Assembly (NCBI GenBank): GCA_002256385.1
Contig: NKJD01000012.1
Location: 19,503 to 83,502, forward strand
DNA from: Flavobacterium sp. BFFFF2
GTDB taxonomy: Bacteria > Bacteroidota > Bacteroidia > Flavobacteriales > Flavobacteriaceae
Length of the DNA stretch: 64,000 nt
Direction of reading: 5' to 3'
The notes under the pieces are model-generated. The model saw nothing but the letters and a program-made list of their open reading frames with translations, was not told the origin of the DNA and ran no database searches. How positions within the stretch are numbered: position 1 is the stretch's first letter; every line of letters starts with the position of its first letter. The translations under genes were made by a program, and so were the position numbers. Shown here one piece after another: positions 45,462 through 53,732 of this stretch.

Positions 45462-48341
45462 ATGATAGCTATGAAAAAGAATGTACAACAATTGCTGCTT
45501 GGGTTACTCTGGCTCCTTCCTCTTTGCGGGTTTAGTCAAGTAACAACTTCGCCCACGACCTTTGAGGCAACGGGTATGGTTACAATTAACCTTAATAAGG
45601 CAGGAACACCTTTGGCAGCATATACAGGTGATATATATGCTCATATTGGTGTTACTACAAATAATGCCAATTGGCAAAGTGTTATTGGAACATGGGGAAA
45701 TAATGCCACACAGAAAAAATTAACATTTGTTTCTGGGACAACTTATAAACTTGATATTGCTCCTAGTTTGTATACCTATTTTGGTGTGCCTACGACTACT
45801 TCTATTACGAAAATTTGCGTCGTTTTCAGGACTGCCGATGCTTCAAAGCAAACAACTGATTATTTTATTCCAGTTGGCGCCTTTCAGGCATCGTTGACCT
45901 CACCTGTTTTAAATTCAACAACTCTTTTAACTCAAGGACAGAGTATCTCGGTTGCTGCAACAAACACGGGTGGTGCGGCCAATTATACTTTATTGGCAAA
46001 TGGCGTATCAATTAATACATCTACGGGTGCTACTTATGCTTTTACCGATTCGAACATCATGACAAATAAAAGTTATGAGTTACAAGTAAATATAGGAATC
46101 GTGACATTTAGTTTCAAATTTTTAGTCTTAGTCGATCCGCTTACCCAAAGTGTCGCAATGGCGAACGGTGTGCAAGACGGCATTAATTATGGCTCAGATC
46201 CGACAAAAGCCACATTGGTTTTAACGGCGCCCGGCAAAGATTATGTATATGTGTCTGGTAGTTTTAATAGCTGGAACCCTGATGCTTCTTATGCCATGAA
46301 AAAAGACCCAACGAGTGGCAAGTTCTGGCTCGACTTAACTAACTTGGTTGCTGGGCAACAATACACTTATCAGTATTGGGTAGTTGATCAAACGCCTACT
46401 ACCAATTCGCCAAAATTGGTAAAAACAGGCGATCCTTACTCAACTTTAGTTTTGTCTCCTTTTGACGACCCTTATATTCCTTCTGCTTCTTATCCAAATT
46501 TACCAACCTTTCCAGCAGGACAAGAACGCGAAGTAACCGTTCTTCAAACGGGTCAAACGGCTTATCCTTGGAGCAATGCAACGCTTAATTTTAACAAACC
46601 ATCCAAAGAGAATTTAGTCATTTATGAAGTATTAATTCGTGATTTTGATTCAGGAAAAAGCTACCAGAATTTGATTGATCGAATAGATTATTTTAAAAGC
46701 TTAAAAATCAATGCTATTGAATTAATGCCGGTAATGGAATATGAAGGGAATGAATCGTGGGGTTATAACACGAGTTTCCATATGGCGTTAGATAAATATT
46801 ATGGCACTGAAGATAAATTTAAAGAGTTTATTGATAAATGCCACCAGAATGGTATTGCTGTTATATTAGATATTGCATTGAATCATGCTTTTGGGCGTAA
46901 TCCGATGGTTCGTATGTGGATGAAAGATGCTGATGCTGATGGCTGGGGTGATCCAGCTTCAGACAATCCATATTTTAACGAGTTTTCGAAACATAGTTAT
47001 GGCGTTGGAAGTGATTTTAATCACAGTTCTGCATTAACAAAATACTATGTAAAACGTGTGGTTCAACACTGGATCAATGATTTCAAAATTGATGGATTCC
47101 GTTGGGATTTAACCAAAGGATTTACCCAAGCTTGTTCATCTGGAAATGATGCTTGCACAAATAGTTATTTACAAGACCGCGTTGACATTTTAAAAACCTA
47201 CGCTGATTATTCATGGGCTGAAGATCCAACTCATTATGTAATTTTTGAGCACTTAGGAATAGATAGTGAAGAGCAACAATGGGCCAATTACCGAATCAGT
47301 GAAACACCAAGCAAGGGGGTGATGATGTGGGGAGAATTGTATGACACGTACAAACAATTAGAAATGGGTTATTCTTCAAATGCTAATTTCACAAGAATGG
47401 GTCATGTGAGCCGAGGTTTCTCAGCTCAACGCTTAATTGGGTATGCAGAAAGCCATGATAAAGACCGTGTTGCCTATCAAGGTAAAACTTTTGGCGCTAC
47501 AACTGGCGGCTCACCCGTTGGTGGCAACACAATTAACGCAATCAAAAGAATGTCAGCACTTGGAGCAGTAAGCTTATTGGTGCCAGGACCAAAAATGATT
47601 TGGCATTTTGCGGAATTGGGAATGGATGATTCTATTTATACTTGTACTGATAATACAGTAAATACAGAAACGGATGCAACTACTGGTGATTGTAAATTAG
47701 CTACTAAGCCGCAAAAACAATGGACGCAAAACTATCCAGCGGATCCAAATAGAAGTGTTGTTTATTCAAATTACTCAAGAATGATTGACATGAAAACATC
47801 TAATTTGGTTTTCAGTAGTAGTTATGCCATAAGTTCAAGTGGTGGAAATTTACTATACCCAAGAATTTATCTTTGGAATGATAACATTCCTAGTAATCAA
47901 TTGAAAAACGTAGTTGTCTTGGCAAATTTCTCAACGGATACTGCTATCGTTACTCCCGACTTTCCTTATGTGGGAACTTGGTACAACTTGATGGACAATT
48001 CATCGTTAAACGTCACAAGTACGAGTGCTGGAATTTCTATCGAAGCTGGCGGTTTCAGAATTTTTGGCAATGTAACAGCTACACTTTCGAACAATGAAGT
48101 GGGTGCATTGACTTCTTCCCTAATTCAATTGTATCCAAATCCAACGGAAAGTACTTTTCAGCTCAATGTTGATGCCAACCAAGTTGATATTTATTCAATT
48201 ACTGGTCAATTGGTTCGCAGCTATCAACAAACCAATACATCTACTGTTTTTTCAATCTCTGATCTTAATTCAGGCTTGTATTTGGTACGTGTAACGGACT
48301 CAAATCAAGCACAGAACACCCTAAAATTGGTAAAAAAGTAA
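45462..48341 (+). CDS. T9SS-exported GH13 alpha-amylase with N-terminal carbohydrate-binding domains
   Basis: A 959-residue starch-degrading enzyme. A signal peptide (to about residue 25, GFSQ) is followed by a SusE/DUF-like beta domain (about 30-140), an Ig-like segment, a CBM48-like domain (KDYVYVSGSFNSWNPDASYAM, about 260-320) and the GH13 barrel (about 380-780). Catalytic elements: nucleophile Asp in DGFRWDLTKGF (about 550), acid/base Glu in VIFEHLGIDSEEQ (about 596) and Asp in AESHDKDRVAYQ (about 665). The last 75 residues (IQLYPNPTESTFQL to LKLVKK) are a T9SS type A sorting domain. An ATG three codons downstream (45471) is an equally good start. Debranching or neopullulanase activity is possible. 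Confidence 0.93.
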   Translation: MIAMKKNVQQLLLGLLWLLPLCGFSQVTTSPTTFEATGMVTINLNKAGTPLAAYTGDIYAHIGVTTNNANWQSVIGTWGNNATQKKLTFVSGTTYKLDIAPSLYTYFGVPTTTSITKICVVFRTADASKQTTDYFIPVGAFQASLTSPVLNSTTLLTQGQSISVAATNTGGAANYTLLANGVSINTSTGATYAFTDSNIMTNKSYELQVNIGIVTFSFKFLVLVDPLTQSVAMANGVQDGINYGSDPTKATLVLTAPGKDYVYVSGSFNSWNPDASYAMKKDPTSGKFWLDLTNLVAGQQYTYQYWVVDQTPTTNSPKLVKTGDPYSTLVLSPFDDPYIPSASYPNLPTFPAGQEREVTVLQTGQTAYPWSNATLNFNKPSKENLVIYEVLIRDFDSGKSYQNLIDRIDYFKSLKINAIELMPVMEYEGNESWGYNTSFHMALDKYYGTEDKFKEFIDKCHQNGIAVILDIALNHAFGRNPMVRMWMKDADADGWGDPASDNPYFNEFSKHSYGVGSDFNHSSALTKYYVKRVVQHWINDFKIDGFRWDLTKGFTQACSSGNDACTNSYLQDRVDILKTYADYSWAEDPTHYVIFEHLGIDSEEQQWANYRISETPSKGVMMWGELYDTYKQLEMGYSSNANFTRMGHVSRGFSAQRLIGYAESHDKDRVAYQGKTFGATTGGSPVGGNTINAIKRMSALGAVSLLVPGPKMIWHFAELGMDDSIYTCTDNTVNTETDATTGDCKLATKPQKQWTQNYPADPNRSVVYSNYSRMIDMKTSNLVFSSSYAISSSGGNLLYPRIYLWNDNIPSNQLKNVVVLANFSTDTAIVTPDFPYVGTWYNLMDNSSLNVTSTSAGISIEAGGFRIFGNVTATLSNNEVGALTSSLIQLYPNPTESTFQLNVDANQVDIYSITGQLVRSYQQTNTSTVFSISDLNSGLYLVRVTDSNQAQNTLKLVKK

Positions 48342-48343
48342 AC

Positions 48344-48387
48344 AAATTCAGCCTTGATAAATTTATTGTTTATCAAGGCTGAATTTT
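48344..48387 (+). terminator. Long perfect hairpin between the amylase gene and the five-module gene
   Basis: An 18-bp perfect stem (arms 48344-48361 and 48369-48386) with a seven-base loop starts two bases after the amylase stop. Only a short T-run follows (TTTTA), so it may terminate, partly attenuate, or protect the upstream mRNA end. Confidence 0.7.
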
Positions 48388-48453
48388 ATGTTAATTCGTA
48401 TTTTTTACCCCATTAATTTGTAATTTTGTTACTAACTAAATATTTTAAAAATC

Positions 48454-50169
48454 ATGATTAAAAAATTACTTTTTGCTTTTACGTTCTTGGCCTCGCTAGC
48501 CTCTTCGAACGCCCAAAGTGTTGGGATTATTGGTGGATTCACCAGTTGGTCATCCGATGTGGTGATGGCAACGACAGATAACACGACTTTTACTAAAGCC
48601 GGATTGTTCTTAGCTTCTGGTTCAGAGTTAAAATTCAGACAAGATGCGGCTTGGGCTATTAACTGGGGTGTTACTACTCTTGGTACTGCTGCTGCTCCTT
48701 CACCATTAACTGGTACAGCTGACGGTGGACAAAATTTCTACATTCCTGCAGGAACTTATGATGTGTCTATCAACATTTCTACCAAAGCTTATTCATTTAC
48801 TCCGGTAATCTTAAGTTATGATGACATTTCAATGTCAGGCGGTTTTAACCAAAACGCTATGCCTGGTCAACCTATGGTAACTGGTGATGGAGCAACTTAT
48901 ACGCTAACTGATTTTTATTTCACCGCGCCTGATGCTCATTTTGTAAAAAACGGTAACGTTATGTTAGGTGGATCTGCTTTCCCATCAGGAACTGCAAGTG
49001 ATACAGGAGGAACTATTCCAGTAACTGTTGGTTACTATAACGTAACAATGACCAATCCAGCATATGCTTACAGCTTTATTCAAGTGCCAGTTTCAATTAT
49101 TGGTTCTTCATTAACAGGCGACGCAACAGGTTGGAATATTGATGTGGATATGACCTCTACAGATGGTGGTAGAACATTTGCTCTAAACCAAGATTTAATG
49201 GTTGGAGAATTGAAATTCCGTGCAAACTATTCATGGAATACGAACTGGGGTGGTACTTACGCTGCTTCTGGAACTGCTGGTGGTGGTAGCAACTTTATGA
49301 TACCTGCAGCTGGAAATTACAACATTACATTTGATCGTACAACTGGTAACTTCACTTTCACTTTGCTTTCGTCTGCTTATGATTTATTAGACATTACAGG
49401 TGATTTTAACACTACAGGTTTGCCGTTATCAACATCAGACGGGATTACTTATACTGCTAATGAAGTTTACATTAATACAACGACAAACTTTAAAATAGTA
49501 AACCATAATGATCCTAATCAATCATGGGGTGGTTCGGGTTTTCCTGCCGGAACAGCTACAGCAGGTGGTGCTGCCATTCCAGTAGCAGTTGGTTTTTATA
49601 ATATTTCCTTCAACAAAACATCAGGTGATTATTCTTTTTCAGTTACTCCAGTAACTATGATTGGTGCTGCTGTGGGTGATTGGTCAACAGACGTTCCAAT
49701 GACATCTAATGACAATGGAATTACTTTTATGGCAAACTCAGTTGTAGTTGCAGCAGGTGAAATGAAATTTCGTTCAAACAATATGTGGGCTACAGCATGG
49801 GGTGCTTCAAGTGCTTTCCCTTCAGGGACTGCTTCAACCACAGGTTCTGGAAACATTGTAGTTCCAACAGCTGGTACTTATAATATTTCTTTTAACCGTT
49901 TAACAGGTGATTATATGTTCTCTGATTTAGGTGTTGGTTCATTTGATTCATCAAAAGCAGTAGTGCTTTATGATAATAACACCAAGGAAGTTCAGGTTTA
50001 TGGTTTTGACGCTGTTAAAATGAACATCTTTAACATGGCTGGTCAACAAGTGAAATCTTTCAATCAGTCTGCTTCTTACAATGTTTCTGACCTTGCGGCT
50101 GGTATATATATTGTAAAAGTAACAGATGCTAACAATGTTGATAAAACAGTAAAATTAGCTAAAAACTAA
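48454..50169 (+). CDS. T9SS-exported protein with five alternating SusE/SusF-like modules
   Basis: 571 residues with a signal peptide (MIKKLLFAFTFLASLASSNAQ) and no lipobox. Five modules of about 95 residues follow in the order A-B-A-B-A. A modules carry GGFTSWSSDV..M, LKFRxxxxWxxNWG and a NI(S/T)FxxxTGxYxF end (near 22, 213 and 403). B modules carry ITGDFNxxGLP-type starts and a WGGSGFPxGTA core (near 118 and 309). The pattern resembles the starch-binding modules of SusE/SusF. The C-terminus (VYGFDAVKMNIFNMAGQQV to VKLAKN) is a T9SS type A sorting domain. A surface or secreted starch-binding role is inferred from module type and position after the amylase. Confidence 0.85.
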   Translation: MIKKLLFAFTFLASLASSNAQSVGIIGGFTSWSSDVVMATTDNTTFTKAGLFLASGSELKFRQDAAWAINWGVTTLGTAAAPSPLTGTADGGQNFYIPAGTYDVSINISTKAYSFTPVILSYDDISMSGGFNQNAMPGQPMVTGDGATYTLTDFYFTAPDAHFVKNGNVMLGGSAFPSGTASDTGGTIPVTVGYYNVTMTNPAYAYSFIQVPVSIIGSSLTGDATGWNIDVDMTSTDGGRTFALNQDLMVGELKFRANYSWNTNWGGTYAASGTAGGGSNFMIPAAGNYNITFDRTTGNFTFTLLSSAYDLLDITGDFNTTGLPLSTSDGITYTANEVYINTTTNFKIVNHNDPNQSWGGSGFPAGTATAGGAAIPVAVGFYNISFNKTSGDYSFSVTPVTMIGAAVGDWSTDVPMTSNDNGITFMANSVVVAAGEMKFRSNNMWATAWGASSAFPSGTASTTGSGNIVVPTAGTYNISFNRLTGDYMFSDLGVGSFDSSKAVVLYDNNTKEVQVYGFDAVKMNIFNMAGQQVKSFNQSASYNVSDLAAGIYIVKVTDANNVDKTVKLAKN

Positions 50170-50190
50170 TTTTTAAAAGTTTACAATTTA

Positions 50191-50217
50191 AAACCGCCCA
50201 TTTCGGGCGGTTTTTTT
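50191..50217 (+). terminator. Rho-independent terminator of the starch locus
   Basis: Stem AAACCGCCC / GGGCGGTTT with a five-base loop and a run of seven T, 21 bases after the stop of the five-module gene. Confidence 0.92.
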
Positions 50218-50241
50218 ATTTTTATACAACATCAAATGATT

Positions 50242-50322
50242 ATGGAATCAATTAAGAAATCGCTTAATTAAGATCAAGACCCAAAAGCCATCGAGAAGAT
50301 TGTATCTAAATTAGAACCTTTT
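50242..50322 (+). pseudogene. Disrupted 5' end of the PH-domain gene (in-frame stop at codon 10)
   Basis: An ATG at 50242 opens MESIKKSLN, then TAA (50269-50271), then the same frame continues DQDPKAIEKIVSKLEPFL directly into the downstream PH-domain frame at 50323. The whole stretch reads like one coherent protein start with one codon destroyed; family members I remember have Glu at this position in an N-E-D-Q-D/N-P context, so a single G to T change (GAA to TAA) would explain it. A sequencing error or a restart at the downstream ATG are alternatives. Confidence 0.55.
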
Positions 50323-50892
50323 TTGATGACCAATGAAGAGGTTAGATATATTGCAGTTCAAAAGAAGCCAGCCATTAATGTCTTTCCTGATAGCTTTATT
50401 GCTACCAACAAAAGGTTGATTATTTGCAATCCTAAAAACCTTGGATTCTCCATTGATTTCTCTGATTTTAATTGGTCAGCAGTGCATGACGTAAAGTTGA
50501 ATGAAGGATTTTTAGGAGCTGAAATTAAATTTGACGCAGCAGGTCAAACTTATCAGATGGATTATTTGCCCAAAAATCAAGCGCGGAAGCTTTTTACTTA
50601 TTGTAAAGAGCAAAATGAGCATCTAATAGTAAAGTCAGCAGAGGTGGCTGCTGCAATTACTGAGGATAAGCCAACACAAATCAGCGATTCGTCGTTAAGT
50701 GAAACACCAGTTGAACTAATAGAAAATTTTGAAGTAACCCCCGAAATCCCATCACTTGATGTCGTTTCGAATTTGAGTCCAGACGCAATTTTTGAAAAAT
50801 TGCAACACTTTAAAAAAAAAATGCTCGACAATGGTCTTATTTCGCAGCCTGAATATGAATCTTTGAAAAAAGAACTGCTGGCAAAATTATAA
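50323..50892 (+). CDS. PH-domain and SHOCT-domain protein (N-terminally shortened)
   Basis: 189 residues from the first ATG after an in-frame stop. Residues about 1-100 form a bacterial PH-like domain (EVRYIAVQKKPAINVFPDSFIATNKRLIICNPKNLGFSIDFSDFNW). A low-complexity linker follows. The last 35 residues are a SHOCT motif (LQHFKKKMLDNGLISQPEYESLKKELLAKL), an oligomerisation element. There is no signal peptide; a cytoplasmic role is likely but unknown. If translated from here, about 27 N-terminal residues of the family are missing, but the PH domain seems complete. The end overlaps the convergent DUF2459 gene by six bases. Confidence 0.7.
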   Translation: MMTNEEVRYIAVQKKPAINVFPDSFIATNKRLIICNPKNLGFSIDFSDFNWSAVHDVKLNEGFLGAEIKFDAAGQTYQMDYLPKNQARKLFTYCKEQNEHLIVKSAEVAAAITEDKPTQISDSSLSETPVELIENFEVTPEIPSLDVVSNLSPDAIFEKLQHFKKKMLDNGLISQPEYESLKKELLAKL

Positions 50893-51555
50893 TTTAGGTA
50901 AGGACCAAAATATTGGTTTATCTATAACGGTATACAAGCAAGTTCTTATTCCAGCTTTTTTTAGTCCTGCATTCACCCATGTGTTGCAAGTTTTAAACAT
51001 GGAATACCTTCCCTGTGCTTTAAAAAATGAGTCGATTTTGGAATTTCCTTCCGTTTCTATTTTTTCTAAATGATCGCCATTTTTTATAAAACTGTTGCTA
51101 ATATAGTCAACTAACACCTTGTATTGCTCTTTGGTGATGGTGAGCTTTTTGCAGCTATCAGATTCTTTTGGCATAGGTAGCGCCCTCACATGCATTACGC
51201 TTTCGTCTAGATACATCATCGCCTTAAATGCTGTTTTGAATTTCAGATCAGACCATTGAGGTGTTTCTAAGTAAAATCCTTTATCGCCCCATCCAAATGC
51301 TGCCCATGTTGAGGGTGTTGAACCATTGCTTTCAATACTAAAAGTTGGTGTTGAATCTGCTGAAATGGTGCACGGAATGATGATGTCGGTATGTACTCCA
51401 TTCGTTTTTAAATAGATTGTTGTTCCTACAACATTATTGCATGCTGTATTTGTATTTACAGGAATACAACTTCCAATAATTTGTACAAATAAATACAACC
51501 CAAAACCATAAAAAACGAAAGCAATTCCCTTTTTAAAAATTCTAGAGGCTTTCAT
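50887..51555 (-). CDS. TIGR02117/DUF2459 family membrane-anchored protein
   Basis: 222 residues with one N-terminal membrane helix (about 10-30, IAFVFYGFGLYLFVQIIGSC). The conserved block IYLKTNGVHTDIIIPC and WAAFGWGDKGFYLETPQW define the TIGR02117 (DUF2459) family. A conserved Cys in FKTCNTWVNAGLKKAGI together with the early His suggests a relation to NlpC/P60-like cysteine hydrolases, but no activity is established to my knowledge. It overlaps the upstream DUF4349 gene by 14 bases, so the pair is likely cotranscribed. Confidence 0.85.
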   Translation of the reverse strand: MKASRIFKKGIAFVFYGFGLYLFVQIIGSCIPVNTNTACNNVVGTTIYLKTNGVHTDIIIPCTISADSTPTFSIESNGSTPSTWAAFGWGDKGFYLETPQWSDLKFKTAFKAMMYLDESVMHVRALPMPKESDSCKKLTITKEQYKVLVDYISNSFIKNGDHLEKIETEGNSKIDSFFKAQGRYSMFKTCNTWVNAGLKKAGIRTCLYTVIDKPIFWSLPKL

Positions 51556-52429
51556 TTGATTTAGTATTTTGAAGTGAAAATGAACGCTTGTAAAGAATGT
51601 AGAAAAGCAAAATTAACAGTACAATACTCCAAAACTGTGTAATCCAAATTAAAATGCTTTCAAGCATAGACCAACCTTGTTTAAGTGATTGATTCCATTT
51701 GGTCAAAAAATGTACCCCGCTTAATTGACTTAATTCGGTGTTGACCTCTCGCTTCCTAACTAAAATACGTGGTTGCTCGATGGTCATTTCAACGGTGCTC
51801 AATTCAATTTGATCGGCCCAATTATAAGATGAAATAAGTGCATCATCAGCTTTTTCTTGTACATCAAATCGGCTTTGTTCTACATTTGGCACATCCTTTT
51901 TTCGCAATTGTCCTTTGTCTGATTTTGACGAAAGCCTATTTGCCTGCTGCAGGGCATTCATTCTGCGCAGTTCTTCACGGTATTTTGACAGTGATACTTC
52001 TTCGGTTTTCGTAACCCGATAATTTACTTGATCAAGGGTCGATTCAAATCGGAGCAAAGCCAAATCAAGCTGTTCCGTAGGTATTTTAAGTTGCAGAGTT
52101 GATGATACATCATATAGCGTTGAAACCAATATCGAATCAGTGCTGATAGGTTCTCTGAAGCTAGTAGACGGGCTTTTTCTTACTTCACTTAGTGCGACGT
52201 ATCCGCCCAATTCGACGGTTGTTTTTTCAATTGATTTTGCCGATCGAAGGGCATCGAATGACTTGCCCTCAATTTGTGCAGTACGTTTCCAAGCAGCCTT
52301 GGGCCTTTCAATATCTGCTGTTTGTACACTTGTAGAATCTGCATCTGCTGATTCTCCTACTGTAAATTCGTTTTGTTTGCATCCGGAAAGGGCAATAAGC
52401 GCTAGTACCGAAAAAAGTTTCAGTTTCAT
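51542..52429 (-). CDS. DUF4349 domain lipoprotein
   Basis: 295 residues. The lipobox is LIALSGC (Cys18). The middle region follows the DUF4349 pattern: an N-terminal beta part (IEKTTVELGGYVALSEVRK), LQLKIPTEQLDLALLRFESTLDQVNYRVTKTEEVSLSKY, a coiled-coil stretch (about 150-200), then ISTVE-type strands and a membrane helix near the C-terminus (about 258-280, ILIWITQFWSIVLLILLFYILYK). The protein is therefore anchored at both ends. The function is unknown. It is the first of a two-gene unit with the DUF2459 gene. Confidence 0.87.
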   Translation of the reverse strand: MKLKLFSVLALIALSGCKQNEFTVGESADADSTSVQTADIERPKAAWKRTAQIEGKSFDALRSAKSIEKTTVELGGYVALSEVRKSPSTSFREPISTDSILVSTLYDVSSTLQLKIPTEQLDLALLRFESTLDQVNYRVTKTEEVSLSKYREELRRMNALQQANRLSSKSDKGQLRKKDVPNVEQSRFDVQEKADDALISSYNWADQIELSTVEMTIEQPRILVRKREVNTELSQLSGVHFLTKWNQSLKQGWSMLESILIWITQFWSIVLLILLFYILYKRSFSLQNTKSNESL

Positions 52430-52511
52430 GGTAAAAAAATTGATGTGAAAAATCAGTTAGCAAGCGCGCTTGAAACGTAACATGCAATTTCCGTACCAAA
52501 AAAAGAGTAAA

Positions 52512-53432
52512 CTAATTTCGAACAGGTCGTTGTGCAGTAACTACAAAAAAGAAACCCATCAAAATAAAGGGAATGCTGAGCCATTGTCCTGTGCTAAACA
52601 TGCCAAGTGCCGATTCAAAGCCCCCTTGGCTCTCCTTTACCGATTCAATCATAAATCGGATGGACCATAATAAAATTAAAAACACCCCAAAAAGAAAACC
52701 TTTTTTTTCTGATACGTTTGTCTTCCAATACAAAAACAAGAGAATTAAAAAGACGGGGATGTATAGTATTGCCTCATACAATTGGGCAGGATGTCTGTAA
52801 GGAATTTGCGCTAATATATCAGCGTAGGCTGGATCATTGGTTAGTTTGTGAAATCCTTCTTTAGCAGTTTGACTGTGGGTTAGTTCAAATAAATTATTTG
52901 TCCGCCAAAACTCTTCTTCCTTCACGAATTTTACGCCATAAAACGGCTGTCCGGCCACAATTTTACCGTAAATTTCAGAATTGATAAAATTGCCGATTCT
53001 AATAAAAATGGCACCACAACTAACTGGTATTACGATTCGGTCTAACACCCACAATATGGGTTTTTCCATAATTTTCTTTGAAAAAAAGTACATAGAAACA
53101 ATAATGCCAATAGCAGCACCATGACTTGCGAGCCCTTGAAAACCAGTAAATTCAAATTCAGGTTCAAACCTAAATGGCAATAAAATTTCAAGTAAATGAT
53201 TTTGAAAATAATCCCACTGGTAAAAAAAAACATGACCAAGTCGGGCGCCTAAAAAAGTGGCCAACACCGTCCATATTAATAAAGATTCTAGTTTAACCAA
53301 CGACTCTTTTTCTTTTGCGAAAATAGGCTTTGTAATATACCAACCGCAGGTAAATGCCAAAAGCCAAGTCATGCTGTAAAAACGAAGGTGTAAAATGCCT
53401 AAATCAAGGCTTTCAATGGGATTCCAAATCAT
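52512..53432 (-). CDS. lgt: Prolipoprotein diacylglyceryl transferase
   Basis: Lgt moves the diacylglyceryl group of phosphatidylglycerol to the lipobox Cys of prolipoproteins, the first step for all lipoproteins, including GldB, ActE and SusD here. The 306-residue inner-membrane protein has about seven helices. Family signatures are GFQGLASHGAAIGI (Lgt His/Ala/Gly block) and RIGNFINSEIYGK with the essential Arg-x-x-Asn. The C-terminal HPAQLYEAILY block is also typical. It lies 63 bases downstream of yidD on the same strand. Confidence 0.95.
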   Translation of the reverse strand: MIWNPIESLDLGILHLRFYSMTWLLAFTCGWYITKPIFAKEKESLVKLESLLIWTVLATFLGARLGHVFFYQWDYFQNHLLEILLPFRFEPEFEFTGFQGLASHGAAIGIIVSMYFFSKKIMEKPILWVLDRIVIPVSCGAIFIRIGNFINSEIYGKIVAGQPFYGVKFVKEEEFWRTNNLFELTHSQTAKEGFHKLTNDPAYADILAQIPYRHPAQLYEAILYIPVFLILLFLYWKTNVSEKKGFLFGVFLILLWSIRFMIESVKESQGGFESALGMFSTGQWLSIPFILMGFFFVVTAQRPVRN

Positions 53433-53495
53433 TGGGACAATTTTGACAAAAATAGAAGAAATCAGTTAATATCGATTCATTAAACCGGTTTTAAT

Positions 53496-53726
53496 CTAGG
53501 GAACAGGATCATACCCATTTCCACCCCAAGGATGGCAACGAACAATGCGCCTGAAACCCAGCCAAGTCCCTTTTACTGGTCCAAATTTTTTAATCGCTTC
53601 AAGGCTGTACTGTGAACAAGTGGGGTAAAATCGGCAATTAGCTGGTAAAAATGGAGAAATACAAATCTGATAAGTTCTAATTAATACTATAAAGGGAAAA
53701 ATGACAATTTGTTTAAACCATTTCAT
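53496..53726 (-). CDS. yidD: Membrane protein insertion efficiency factor YidD
   Basis: A 76-residue member of the YidD (DUF37) family, which assists YidC in membrane-protein insertion. The family core is complete: [27 protein letters not shown] with three Cys and [20 protein letters not shown]. An amphipathic N-terminal helix precedes it. The length is normal. It is not next to yidC or rpmH here; six bases separate it from cysS upstream, and lgt follows. Confidence 0.95.
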   Translation of the reverse strand: MKWFKQIVIFPFIVLIRTYQICISPFLPANCRFYPTCSQYSLEAIKKFGPVKGTWLGFRRIVRCHPWGGNGYDPVP

Positions 53727-53732
53727 AATTGG

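Noticed and set aside
33620..50169. The maltose/starch locus as a horizontally acquired island
   Set aside because: Base composition looks like its neighbours, no tRNA, integrase or flanking repeats are present, and such loci are common in Flavobacteriia.
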